Source: Ascarosepion bandense (Eukaryota; Mollusca; Cephalopoda; Sepiida; Sepiidae). From it: a DNA stretch of 64,000 bases. This document shows, piece after piece, positions 52,527 to 62,844 of this stretch (its first letter is position 1; every line of letters starts with the position of its first letter). The notes below the pieces were generated by a model. That model saw nothing but the letters and a program-made list of their open reading frames with translations, was not told where the DNA came from and did no database searches. The stretch covers positions 4,346,001 to 4,410,000 of the forward strand of contig JBBBDQ010000913.1 in NCBI GenBank assembly GCA_037127315.1. Reading direction: 5' to 3'. Position numbers and translations under genes: made by a program.

Positions 52527-52635
52527 ATCCAAGATTATTTCCAAGTGGTCACCCATCTAGATAATGACCAGGTTTGACGTTGATGAACTTTGGTGATCCT
52601 ACGAGAACCAATGTTTTAACGATATGGCCGTAAGC
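52527..52635 (-). rRNA. 5S rRNA-like sequence, chimera copy C (pseudogene)
   Basis: The minus strand starts GCTTACGGCCATATCGTTAA and continues GGTTCTCGTAGGATCACCAA, GTCAAACCTGGTCATTATC and GATGGGTGACCACTTGGAAA. That covers about 105 of 120 nt of 5S rRNA including the C-box region. Substitutions in the A box and loop regions make function unlikely. LINE sequence adjoins its 5' end and the SINE-A head its 3' end. Confidence 0.85.
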
Positions 52636-52990
52636 CCACTTCATCTCCGAGAAAATTATCCAGCATTCACTGCAATATAGAACGGCCGATATTACATATT
52701 CAGCACTTTTTTCTTTGTTTTTAAAGAAAGATTTTTCATTTGCCAATACTTTGCTTAGGTTTTGAAAGGCATCTTTTACTATCCTAAGTTTAGAAAGTTT
52801 TTCTTTGTTTCTTAATACTTTGTTTCGTTTTTGGAAGTGAACCGCCGGTAATAAAATGTACCTTCGGATTTCGGTGCCACTTTTTGTGTCATCCATTAAA
52901 ACGATACCCCGATATGTATTTATTTTAACTTCTCCAAATCGCAAACAGAATTTTGGGGTTTTCTCGTGTTAACAACCACTGATTCTGTCT
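52636..52990 (-). pseudogene. RTE-like LINE fragment, chimera copy C
   Basis: The minus strand reads SGTEIRRYILLPAVHFQKRN, then LRIVKDAFQNLSKVLANEKS and NKEKSAEYVISAVLYCSECW. This matches the post-RT region of the 40.57-kb LINE (with an internal insertion) and ends at EMKW at the 5S junction. Upstream it is cut off by the solo LTR. Confidence 0.82.
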
Positions 52991-53000
52991 TCTACCAATC

Positions 53001-53301
53001 TGTTACGTCGGGTAACAGAGTTATGTAAAATAATACAAAACAACGTAATAGTATAAAAGTATTGACAGGAAAGAGAAGTATTTACAAGAGGTGAGGATTA
53101 GTAGAATACAGAACAAGGTAATTAGTATACAGTATCGTCCTCGAGACGTGATAGATTGACTAGTAGAACACTTCCGGTGCAATACCGGAAAAACCCGACT
53201 GACTCGCTCACTCGACTTCCTTCCTCGAGGTATAATCACTACTATTTTATATAGTGATTCGAATAGTCCATTTCCTTGGAAAGGTGGAGAGCGCCCCAAC
53301 A
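53001..53301 (-). mobile_element. Solo LTR with 5-bp target-site duplication
   Basis: The 301-bp unit has TGTTACG...CCCCAACA ends and is flanked by the direct repeat CAATC (52996-53000 and 53302-53306). On the minus strand a TATATAAAA box lies near 53250, which sets the orientation. There is no internal region, so it is a solo LTR left by recombination. Five-base duplications fit Ty3/gypsy-type and BEL-type integration. Confidence 0.85.
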
Positions 53302-53600
53302 CAATCCTTGCATTAAATAAATGTGTGTAAATTTATCGCATCAGAATGAACTTTGACATACAACTTTTCTCAGCCAAAGAATCAGAGAATTATGACCATA
53401 GATCAATTAGTTGTATAGACTACAAATTATTTGCGAAATGAACATAACGATGGCGCCAAACTGGTCTAATTATTTCAAGAGTGTTGACTTATCCCTTCGA
53501 TTTTTGCCCAAAAGTAAATGATAACTAATTATCAGTTCGGATGATTTAAAATGCAAGATAGAAAAAAAAACCTATGAACTCAGGAAAACGTATGTTAAGG
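53302..53600. other. Unassigned sequence
   Basis: Non-repetitive within the window; no gene recognised. Confidence 0.4.
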
Positions 53601-53604
53601 GCTA

Positions 53605-54378
53605 ATAGTGGATATTGGCTCGGAACGAGAAACAAGGGAGCCGAGTTCGAATTCCAGTTGCAATCCATTGTATTCACTTACGCGCAAATACCATTGGGAA
53701 AGGTCTCTTCCTTTTATGGGTTAAATAGCAGGACAGATTGGGTTCTATAGCCTTGGTCGGCAACCAGTCTACCGCAGAAAGCAATGGCAACCTACTGCGG
53801 GATAATCTTCTGCCCAGTCAGTTATGTCTCTTTCGAGACATGATCGCCCAAGCGTGTATCACGTATGGCACTTAACTGACTGACGGAATATAATAGAAAC
53901 ATGATTAAGGCTTCTACTGGGCATAAAGTGGGTGATCGGTTTTCTATTGTCATGAAGTAATAAACTGATCCCCCACTAATTACTACTTATTAATATAATA
54001 ATATAATTCACCAGTCTACCGCAGAAAGCAATGGCAACCTACTGTGGGATAATCTTCTGCCCAGTCAGTTATGTCTCTTTCGAGACATGATCGCCCAAGC
54101 GTGTATCACGTATGGCACTTAACTGACTGACGGAATATAATAGAAGCATGATTAAGGCTTCTACTGGGCATAAAGTGGGTGATCGGTTTTCTATTGTCAT
54201 GAAGTAATAAACTGATCCCCCACTAATTACTACTTATTAATATAATAATATAATTCACCAGTCTACCGCAGAAAGCAATGGCAACCTACTGTGGGATAAT
54301 CTTCTGCCCAGTCAGTCATGTCTCTTTCGAGACATGATCGCCCAAGCGTGTATCACGTATGGCACTTAACTGACTGAT
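53605..54378 (+). mobile_element. Multimeric SINE-A (head-M-linker-M-linker-M)
   Basis: A complete SINE-A (head at 53610, B box GAGTTCGAATTCC, body) is followed by three M modules beginning at ACCAGTCTACCGCAGAAAGC near 53763, 54010 and 54257. The linkers carry AACATGATTAAGGCTTCTAC and AAACTGATCCCCCACTAATT. The last two M-linker units are nearly identical at a 247-bp period, so expansion by unequal exchange is recent. Confidence 0.92.
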
Positions 54379-54580
54379 CATTGAATGATACAATATGAAA
54401 CGCATTAAATAATCTTTAAAAATCAGTTGATTAAAAAGTGAAAATATGTATGATTCACATAAGAGTAATAATGATTAAGTGACAAAAATAGTGAGAATAA
54501 TCTAGCAATAATAACACTAGGAATAGAAATAAAAATAAAGTAATAATATTACTAATAAAATCATAAAGTAATAATATATA
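54379..54580. other. Unassigned AAT-rich sequence
   Basis: Low-complexity AT-rich DNA that resumes after the two Helitrons at 55.27 and 56.46 kb. Confidence 0.5.
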
Positions 54581-55272
54581 TCACAGTCAATCTGTGAGTC
54601 TATGTGTGACTGTTCCCTATGCACGACTACATTTTTTAGGCTACGCCATTCTAACTTTCTAGGGACACATATCTACAGGGAAGCCAGGCCGAGACATACT
54701 TTTTGAGTTTAAGTTCAGCAATTTTTCCTTTCGCACTTTTTGGCCAATGGAGCCGATTGTTTACATTTGCCCCGTAAAACATCTAAGATCTAGGATGGTG
54801 TCTAAAAAAGTGCCAATGGTTAATTTAATTATTTAAGTTTTTTTTTATTTAATATTTCATAATTCAGAAAATAAAATTTTAAAAAATAAAGTTTTTTTCG
54901 CTAAATATTTAATGCAAGAAATCAACTCTCTGTAATTCGTGTGGCATTAATGTAAATTTTCTTCTAAAATTAAATGTCTACATTTTTAAATATTCTTCCA
55001 AAATTTCTGAACTGAGAGCGTAATAGTTTTTATATTTCTAATTTCAGTAAAACAAAATAAATAATTTTTATTTTTATGTTAAATTCATTTAGTCAACAAA
55101 AAAAATGTAAATATTTTCCCCCATAATTTTGAAACAAAAACAAACGCAATGTTATTTACAATGTCACACAAAACATCAAATCATATTTCCGCAAAACAAA
55201 AAAAAATAAATTTTTTTCTCTTACTAATAAAATGTTCTGAGTTACACGGGCAACGCCGGGCTATGATGCTAG
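54581..55272 (+). mobile_element. Helitron-like element, distinct family
   Basis: Starts TCACAGTCAATCTGTGAGTC after A and ends CGGGCAACGCCGGGCTATGA TGCTAG before T. The 3' hairpin and CTAG are shared with the other Helitrons but the interior is unrelated. No coding region. The 5' boundary is inferred from the TC rule only. Confidence 0.65.
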
Positions 55273-55356
55273 TATTGCTAATAAACGTATAAAGTAATAC
55301 CAATAAAATGTACTACTATTAATAACAATATAGTAATAATTGCATAATTTTTTTTA

Positions 55357-55403
<47 letters not shown>

Positions 55404-55740
55404 AATAATGACAATAACAAAAATGGTATTAATAATAGTGGCAATGATAACGTAGTAATAAGAAGAATATCAATAATAGTAACAATAAACTAGAAACAAT
55501 AATAGTAATAAATGTGATAATGACAGTAAAGCAATTATTAATAATAGTTATAATCGCAAAAATAATAATAGTAATAATAAGTGTACTAAGAAAAATAGTA
55601 ACAGTAATAATCATCAAGCAATAATGATGTTAGTAACAATGATGTTAGTAATAATGATACAGATGAAATGATATACATAACAATATAGTAATCATAGAAA
55701 TAATAATAAATGTAATCCTCGCAATAATACGAAATTGTCA
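55273..55740. repeat. AAT/TAA-rich low-complexity region
   Basis: Includes an (AAT)n run at about 55360-55400 and degenerate TAATAATAG repeats. Confidence 0.9.
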
Positions 55741-55774
55741 TCTAAATCTATCTAAAGTTATTTATAAATGGAAC

Positions 55775-55819
<45 letters not shown>

Positions 55820-56464
55820 GTTAACTATAGACTCCGAAACGGCTGAACCGATTTTCTTGAAAATTTACACAGTTGTACTATAAGCGTCTGCGAGTGTTCT
55901 TAGCTAGGTTTGGCGTTGAGATACACCCGATAAATATCGAAAATTGATAATCGAAAAAATCGGGTTATAGAAGGAGTGGTCCGATTTAATCAAATTTGAT
56001 ACACTCATAGGCAATGACATAAGAAACGATATTCAGAAGTTTCAAGGTTGCAGTTCTTACAATAGTGCAGAAAATCGATTATATATATATATATAAAAGA
56101 CAAGATGTTTGTATGTGTGTCTGTATTTTTTTCAGCCCTTTTATTTTAGTTTTGCTTCGGGTTTGACTGTAAGTAGGTATAATTGTAGTTCTTAGTCTCA
56201 GCCATCATACCATTTACTCAGAGGACTTATTTAGACTTCAAATTCAGTTTACTATGAAAAAAAACTTATTTGATATCGATACCAGGAAATCAAAATTTGA
56301 CTTACATCCATTCATTTTTCTTTCAGTCTACGGTTTCGCTTTAACTGGAAACAACTATTGCTTTTTAGTCTTTCGTGCCAACGTCCAAAGAGTCTGAGCT
56401 CCAGGACCATGGATTAGTTTTAAAGTTTTCATTACACCCGAGTAACGCCGGGCTATACTGCTAG
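55741..56464 (+). mobile_element. Non-autonomous Helitron, complete
   Basis: 5' TCTATCTAAAGTTATTTATA, (TG)n, ACTCCGAAACGGCTGAACCG; 3' GAGTAACGCCGGGCTATACT GCTAG and T. About 720 bp, inserted in AAT-rich DNA with no target duplication. It is the most complete of the family here. Confidence 0.88.
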
Positions 56465-56944
56465 TAATAGTAATATTAATGATATCAATATAATAATAAT
56501 ATACTAAAGTATTAATGCTAATAATAGTTATCAAAGGATATATAAATATACTAATAATGAGAAATTAGTAATAATATAAATAAAATCAAAGTACTTATTT
56601 AATACTGTTATAATAACAGTAATGATAAATAGAAATTAATGAAGAAGTAATAACAACAATGATGAAGTAGAAATAATAATAGCAATTGCAACTAACAATC
56701 ATAATAATACTGATGTAGCATAATAATAAGAAAAGCGTTAATAACATAGTAATAAAAACAATAATAAACTAGTAATAATAATAGTTCTAACAGCAATGAA
56801 ATAATGTATTACCACTAATAATAATAACGTTAAAAGGTAGTAATTATAATTGTCATAAAAGTAATGATCAAAATAGCAACAATAAGTAAGCTTAGTAGTA
56901 ATAATGATAGCAATAAAAATCAAATACTGCGATTAATAAGAACA
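56465..56944. repeat. AAT/TAA-rich low-complexity region
   Basis: Degenerate AATAATAGTAATAA repeats. Tyrosine/isoleucine-rich frames are artefacts. Confidence 0.9.
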
Positions 56945-57238
56945 GTAATATTGGATATCGGCTCGGAACGAGAAATCGCGGAGTCGAGTTCGAATTCCAG
57001 CTAAATTCATTGCAATCACTTACGCGCAAATACCCTTGAGAAAGGTATTAATCCGTCTCTTCCTTCCAGTTATGGGTTAAACAACAGGACAGATTGGGTT
57101 CTATAGCCTTGATCGGCAGCCAGTCTACCGCAGAAAGCAATGGTAACCTACTGCGGGATAATCTTCTGCCCAGTCAGTCATGTATCTTTTGAGGCATGAT
57201 CGCCCAAGCATGTATCACGTATGGCACTTTACTGACTG
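56945..57238 (+). mobile_element. SINE-A monomer
   Basis: Starts GATATCGGCTCGGAACGAGA (A box truncated), with B box GAGTTCGAATTCC, body and M to ATGGCACTTTACTGACTGAA. Inserted in AAT-rich DNA. Confidence 0.9.
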
Positions 57239-58084
57239 AATATTGGAGCAGGTAGTAATGATAATAGTAATATAAGCACCAAAAAGTCATAATAGTAGCA
57301 GTAATGATAATAATAATAAAAACTAAAATAAAGTACACGATTACAAAGCGTAACAATATTAATGAGATAGCATAACAGTAACAAAGTATTAATTACAAAA
57401 TAGTAATAGCAACCATAGTAAAATTATAATAATAATAATAATAATAATAGCAATGAAAATAAATTAGTACGACTAATAATCATAACAATATTGATAATAG
57501 TAATAAAAGTAGTCATAAAAATATAATAATGTCAGAAAGATAATAACCATGATGGTGATGACGATGACAAAAATATCCCGAAGAAAATGTCGGAGGTAAT
57601 TGAAAATATTTTCAACTCTTTGACATCAAGTTGACATTAATTTGAGACCTGATTAAGAGAATCAAGTCAAACTGAGGATCCAGTGACATGTGACAAACAT
57701 TGTGTCATGTATTTTTCGTGAAGGGGGGAGGGGGTAGGTGAATGAAGGAATGGAGACACAGAGCTGGACGAGAAGGAACCGAAATAAATAAATAAATAAA
57801 TACGAAAATGTTTTTCCTCTTTTTTTTTTTTTCATTATTACTTTAAATAATGTCTTCTTTAAAAAAAAAAAAAAGAAAAGAATAACAATTTTCACATGAA
57901 ATATCCTCAGCATTTGACAAGCGAAGTAGTTCCCAATCAAAAACGCACAACGATAACACGAATTAGTATAGCGCTAAAAATTAATACGCACACGATTATA
58001 AAAGTTGATTATAATTTACTAAAAAAAAAAAAATATCAATGAATACATAAATAAAATTACTTTCGTATTTCCCGCCATTTTTTT
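57239..58084. other. AAT-rich then unassigned sequence
   Basis: AAT-rich repeats to about 57570, then moderate-complexity DNA with poly(A)/poly(T) runs (57820-57870, 58020). No gene or family match. Confidence 0.5.
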
Positions 58085-58278
58085 TCAATTGGAATAGATA
58101 GACTAAACTATCGCCCGGTTCACACTCCACCCACATCTATTGAACAGGTGAAGAGGCTCATCCCTTGTTTCCTGTTTAGGATGCGGTTTCCGGTTTTCTC
58201 TTTTCTAATCTTCTCACTCTTATGTAGCCCCCTGCACATCAGTGGCGTTACCGCCTTGCTTGGGGTGATATGATTTTA
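58085..58278 (+). repeat. R3 repeat, full unit
   Basis: From ATTGGAATAGATAGACTAAA, ATCGCCCGGTTCACACTCCA to CACATCAGTGGCGTTACCGC and the A-rich end. About 190 bp, and it defines the R3 length. Confidence 0.85.
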
Positions 58279-58516
58279 AAAAAAAAACAAGAAGGATTTG
58301 TGCCACACCCCCACTAATTCTGTTTAAATATCACTCAGAAAAAAAAAACAACACAATAAATTATCGTAAGCTATCACTCTGAACAGAACAGGATTTATGC
58401 ATTCCTTTTATATATATTTGTTTATTTAGGTAGCAATCTTTCTTTTATGCAGGTTTCATTAAAAATGACAGAAAAGATGTGATGGTTAAGTTTTTTATGT
58501 AATTTTTGTGATCTTG
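58279..58516. other. Unassigned sequence
   Basis: Nothing recognised. Confidence 0.4.
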
Positions 58517-58636
58517 GCTTACGGCCATATCACGTTGAATACACCGGTTCTCGCTCGATCACCGAAGTTAAGCAACGTTGAGCCTGGTCAGTACTTAGCT
58601 GAAGACCGCTTGGAAATACCAGCTGCAGTAAGCATT
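58517..58636 (+). rRNA. 5S rRNA-like sequence, full length (120 nt), fused to SINE-A
   Basis: GCTTACGGCCATATCACGTT, TCTCGCTCGATCACCGAAGT, TAAGCAACGTTGAGCCTGGT, GAAGACCGCTTGGAAATACC and GTAAGCATTT align to animal 5S rRNA over its whole 120-nt length. Helix I is preserved (GCTTAC with GTAAGC). The A box is intact (AAGTTAAGCAACG), while part of loop E/C box differs. No T-run terminator follows; the SINE-A head starts 6 nt later. This favours a 5S-derived SINE head or retropseudogene over a working gene. Confidence 0.8.
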
Positions 58637-58641
58637 TAGTG

Positions 58642-58805
58642 ACGGATGTGCGTTGTGGTGCAGTGGATATCGGCTCGGAAAGAGAAATTGGTAAGCCGAG
58701 TTCGAATTCCAGTTGAATACCCTGCATTCACTTAAGCACTGGTACCCTTAAGATAGGTGTTAATCCGTCCCTTCCCTCCAGTTATGAGTAAAATAACAAG
58801 GATAG
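58642..58805 (+). mobile_element. SINE-A head and body following 5S-like sequence
   Basis: GACGGATGTGCGTTGTGGTG, CAGTGGATATCGGCTCGG and B box GAGTTCGAATTCC, then body to AGTTATGAGTAAAATAACA. M is absent. Confidence 0.88.
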
Positions 58806-59014
58806 GACTTGGGGACTCTGCCCTTAAAAACAAATCCCAATGAATCTTGATACTCGAAAAGAAAAAAGTATTACTAGACACAAAACTTATATAAAAACAA
58901 CAATAAATTGTTGAAAGAAAAAGGTATTGCCAGCAATAAATAAATAAAAAAAAATTAGTTGGCATTAAATGTCCCGCCAAGGCTGATATTCCATAAAAAC
59001 AAAACAACCAACCA
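58806..59014. other. Unassigned sequence
   Basis: Nothing recognised; a 96-codon minus-strand frame spans into SINE-A and lacks a motif. Confidence 0.4.
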
Positions 59015-59148
59015 ATTCTCATGTGATCTTATGATTTTTTTTCTTTTAAGGACATAAATTATATAAAAAATTGTCCAAGTGTTTTGTTTACCCGAGCGCT
59101 TTCGGCTATACTTTTAGATATTATCGAGGATGAATGTTATTTTATGTT
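59015..59148 (-). mobile_element. Penelope-like terminal segment
   Basis: The minus strand carries TAGCCGAAAGCGCTCGGGTA and CACATGAGAATTGG-type ends. It matches inverted copies at 59.66-59.74 and 60.02-60.17 kb (AGTATAGCCGAAAACGCTTC, ATAAGATCTCATGAAAAATT). Confidence 0.5.
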
Positions 59149-59149
59149 T

Positions 59150-59577
59150 ATGCTTGAATTTTGTTGAACGGCATATCAACACTTCTGTGGGTTATTTAAT
59201 GCCAAAAAAGGTGGGGTTTTAAGGTAATTTTATGTTCGGTTTAAATGTAGAAGGTTGATTTAGTCACATTTTAATTAAATTTTTTTGTTTTTATTTCTTA
59301 TATTTTAGAAAACTGAAAATATCTTCTAGTTTTGAATTCAGAAAGGTTTTGCTGAGAATTTTTTCCTTCAAAAATGTGTGATGGAAACAATTTTTCTTAA
59401 AAAATGTATTGTTGGTATATTTTTCTATAAAAGTCTATTTTTATGTGTATATATATATATATATATATAAAAGTGTATAAGGTCGGGGCTGACCTGAGAA
59501 CAGCAATTAAGAGGTGGTTCCATGCTCCTCACAACCTCCTTGCTGCTGGATGCAGTATACCGTCATGCCCAGGACCG
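59150..59577 (+). repeat. R1 repeat, internally deleted
   Basis: GCATATCAACACTTCTGTGG start and GATGCAGTATACCGTCATGC end, with the CCCCAGTTTGGGG block deleted around the TA tract (59445-59469). Confidence 0.8.
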
Positions 59578-59639
59578 TTATTTTATGTGTAACAAAATGT
59601 ATATGGTATTATGTATGATGCAAAGTAGTGGTATGTGTT

Positions 59640-59734
59640 ATGTACTCAACACAAAAGAAAAACATCATAAGATCACATGAAAAATCACATAAAAAAGTTA
59701 ACCATAACACCTTGTCTCTCATTTTTAATGAAAC

Positions 59735-59765
<31 letters not shown>

Positions 59766-60200
59766 ATACCTATCAAGCTCTATCCATAACATACTCGTTG
59801 ATAACACAAACATTATAGCATCATCCACATATTTTTTAAAAAAAGGGTTAAAAAATGGAAGTAATATGAATAAAATAAAATCCAACACTTAATATCAACT
59901 ATGAACACGGCAACAATGTGCTGACAGTGTTCGGAATATTAAACATACCTACAAATCTTCATACATACACAAAAACATTATATATTCAGTTAAAACTAAA
60001 ATAAAATTCATCCACGATGATGGCTAAAAGTATAGCCGAAAACGCTTCGAAAAATAAAATATTCGGACAATTTTTATATAATTTATGTTTTGAAAAGAAA
60101 AAAATTATAAGATCTCATGAAAAATTATATAAAAGCATAACCATGACACCTTATTTGTCATTTTTAATGAAACTTATATATATATATACACACACACACA
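59640..60200 (+). repeat. Duplicated Penelope-like end sequences
   Basis: 59660-59740 and 60095-60176 share ATAAGAT.(A/T)CATGAAAAAT and TCATTTTTAATGAAAC, with TA tracts after each. Between them, 60013-60060 holds ATGATGGCTAAAAGTATAGC. They are inverted with respect to 59.02-59.15 kb. Confidence 0.55.
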
Positions 60201-60232
60201 CTAGCGGCCATAATTATTAGGCCACCACGGTT

Positions 60233-61990
60233 TTGTTTTTAAAGAAATTCAGTATTTCATACTATTTTAGTATTTATTGCCAAATGAAAATATTATTGGT
60301 TCTTTTGTTATTATTACTTTGCAAAATTTTACAAGGTAAGGAAGCTAACTCTTTAGAAATAACACGACTGAATATAACAAGACCAACAAGTATTCTCATC
60401 AAATTATTTAATAAATTAATAGCAGAAATAAAACCTTCGTGAACATAAGAACTATGGTAAAAAATGCTCTTTCTTGGTTGTCTGCCATGTTCAATGTTAT
60501 TTAAGTCCCTTTTGATGCACCAGCAATAGTCAGCCATCATTCGTTTGTCCCACCGTTTCTGGTAGTGTTCTTCAATTGTTTCTCCTTGCTCATCTCTCAC
60601 ATCATCGCAATTATCCGGAAATTTATCGAGATGGCTGTGTAAAAAAATGAACTTTAATACTCTTATTGGCGTATTACTGATAAAGTTTATTAGTTAATTT
60701 CAATTTGGGTGACAAATTAGATTAAGTCGGTATTTCTATTTTAAAATTTTTTATTCAAAAACACTTTTTTTCAGCTGGTTGACATAAATTGCTCAGCCTA
60801 CCTGAAAATTGATGGGTTTCTCTGACGTTTATTAACTAAATGTTGCAATCAGCCAAATCGCAAATTGATATTTTTTTAAAAAAATGAGCAATTTCAGTAC
60901 AGCAAAAACGGTAGCTAACCATGAAAATTTAAGGTCATTTCCGTATCAGCCTATGAAGCAGTTAAGTGCCATACGTGAATCTACTAAGGCCTATTATTTC
61001 CATGAAATCATTTAATAAAATTTTGTGAACATAAGAGCTGTGATAAAAAATGTTCACTTTCTGATTGTCTGTCTCATGTTCAATGTTATTTAAGTCCCTT
61101 TTGATGCACCAGCAATAATCAGCCATCATTCGTTTGTCCCACCGTCTCTAGTAGCGCTCTTCATTTGTTTCTCATTGCTCATCTCTCACATCATCGCAAT
61201 TATCCGGAAATTTATCGAGATGGTTGTGTGAAAAATGAACCTTAATGCTCATATTAGCGTATTGCTGATAAAGTGTATTACTGATAGAGTTTATCAGTTA
61301 ATTTGAATTTGGGGGATAAATTTGAAAAATTCGGTACTTCCATTTTCCATTTGCTGTCCAGAAATACCTCATTTTTAGACTGAATTTAAGTAGTAATTAG
61401 AGGGGGATCAGTTTATTACATCATAACAATAGAAAACCAATCACCCACTTTATGCCCAGTAGAAGCCATAATCATGTTTCTAATTATTATATTCATTCAC
61501 TCAGTTAAGTGCCATACGTGATACATGCCTTGGGCGATCATTAGCGTATTAATGATAAAGAACATAAGAACTATGGTAAAAATTTTCTTTTTCTTGATTG
61601 CCATGTTCAATGTTTGTTAAGTCCCTTTTGATACGCCAGCAATAGTCAGCCATCTTTCGTTTGTCCCACTGTCTATTCAATTGTTTTGATATCCTGATGG
61701 AATCATTCTCCTTGCTCATCACTCACATTGCCGCAATTATTCGGAAATTTATCTCAATGGCTATGTAAAAAATGAACCTTAATACTCAAATTAGCGTATT
61801 ACTGATAAAGTTTATCAGTTAATTTGAAATTTGACGATAAATTGGAAAAGTTCTGTACTATTATTTTAAATTTTTTCAGTCAAAAACACTTTTATAAATT
61901 TACCTGAAAATTGATGGGTTCTATTACCTTTATTAACTAAATATCGCGATCAGCAAAGATCTTAAATTGATCTCCCCCCCCCCAAAAAAA
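60233..61990 (-). pseudogene. Three tandem decayed copies of a conserved repeat protein 3' end
   Basis: On the minus strand the first copy (about 60600-60440) reads RDEQGETIEEHYQKRWDKRM then MADYCWCIKRDLNNIEHGRQ. The same block recurs, more broken, at about 61200-61040 and 61740-61580. The EEQGE...YQ.RWD..MMADYCW pattern is familiar from uncharacterised multi-copy proteins of many invertebrates. Each coding block is followed by similar non-coding DNA (TTTATCAGTTAATTTGAA, ACCTGAAAATTGATGGGTT). I cannot name the element type; it is a multi-copy pseudogene here. A SINE-A linker sits at 61390-61550. Confidence 0.6.
61390..61550 (-). mobile_element. SINE-A linker plus start of M
   Basis: GTAGTAATTAGAGGGGGATC through GTGCCATACGTGATACATGC, the inverse of the dimeric SINE-A linker, inserted in the tandem pseudogene array. 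Confidence 0.8.
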
Positions 61991-62039
61991 ATAAGTCATT
62001 TCGGTAGAGCAAAAACTTAGCTAAAAATTATTTTTTTTT

Positions 62040-62215
62040 CTTGGTACCAAAAATCGTGTTCACCAGTGGAATAGCTCGGAACTGTTAATCGGAGAACCGT
62101 GTTCCAATTCCAGTTGGGTTCGTTATATTTACTTACGCACCAATAACCTTGGAAATGGCATGCAACCACTTCTTCCGCCGGCTATGGGTTTAGTAAGACA
62201 TGTGTCAATAAATCA
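62040..62215 (+). mobile_element. Decayed SINE-A head and body
   Basis: AATAGCTCGGAACTGTTAAT, CCGTGTTCCAATTCCAGTTG and GGCTATGGGTTTAGTAAG retain the order of SINE-A, with many substitutions. Confidence 0.65.
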
Positions 62216-62434
62216 TTATCCTCTCCCCTCCACACACACACTCACACTAAAGCAAAAGTCATACTCTCTAATAAAATTATTTTCTGGCTTTAAATAACCT
62301 GCAAAGTGTTGATAAACCGTACAAAACGAAACAAACACAACAAATTTCACTGGGCGAAGGCATTTTCCTGTAGATCTAAGTTTGGATAAATAAATATTGC
62401 AAGCATTTACTTATATTATTTTTAATATGGGAAA
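62216..62434. other. Unassigned sequence
   Basis: A short CACACA run near 62230; nothing else. Confidence 0.4.
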
Positions 62435-62665
62435 CTCGGCGTGGTGTAATGGTTAGGAAGCTCGTCTCGCTAAAATAACTGAGTAGTGAGTTCTATCCTC
62501 ACTGGGTACCTCCTACTTTCGGCAGTGTGTCATGTCGAAGCTAAGCTTAGAAAATCACCTTCCTCCAGGTTTGGGGGTTGGAAGCGGGGCTAACAACCCT
62601 GCCCCATACAAACTGTTTGTTACGAAAACATAAAGAACCCTGCCGTATAAACCATTGGGTGTAAT
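62435..62665 (+). mobile_element. SINE-C (tRNA-derived), second copy
   Basis: CTCGGCGTGGTGTAATGGTT (A box) and GAGTTCTATCC (B box, one change), then TACTTTCGGC and CTTAGAAAATCACC. The downstream part (TTTGGGGGTTGGAAGCGGGG) is longer than in the 33.28-kb copy. Confidence 0.82.
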
Positions 62666-62844
62666 GGAAAAGTTTAGTTTAGCTTATTTTTAATATATAT
62701 GTAGATAAAGAGATATTTAACAAAGCTGTTATATGCCAAGCGACGATGCGGGCTCACTCACAAGTGTATAAATGTGAAAATAGAACGTGGTATAAAAGAG
62801 AGACAGCAAAAGTCGCATTTATTAGGCGCGTAAGTGAATGCAAT
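62666..62844. other. Unassigned sequence
   Basis: Nothing recognised. Confidence 0.4.

Noticed and set aside
58517..58636. Functional 5S rRNA gene
   Set aside because: No T-run terminator, a changed C-box region and direct fusion to a SINE; single and not in a tandem 5S cluster.
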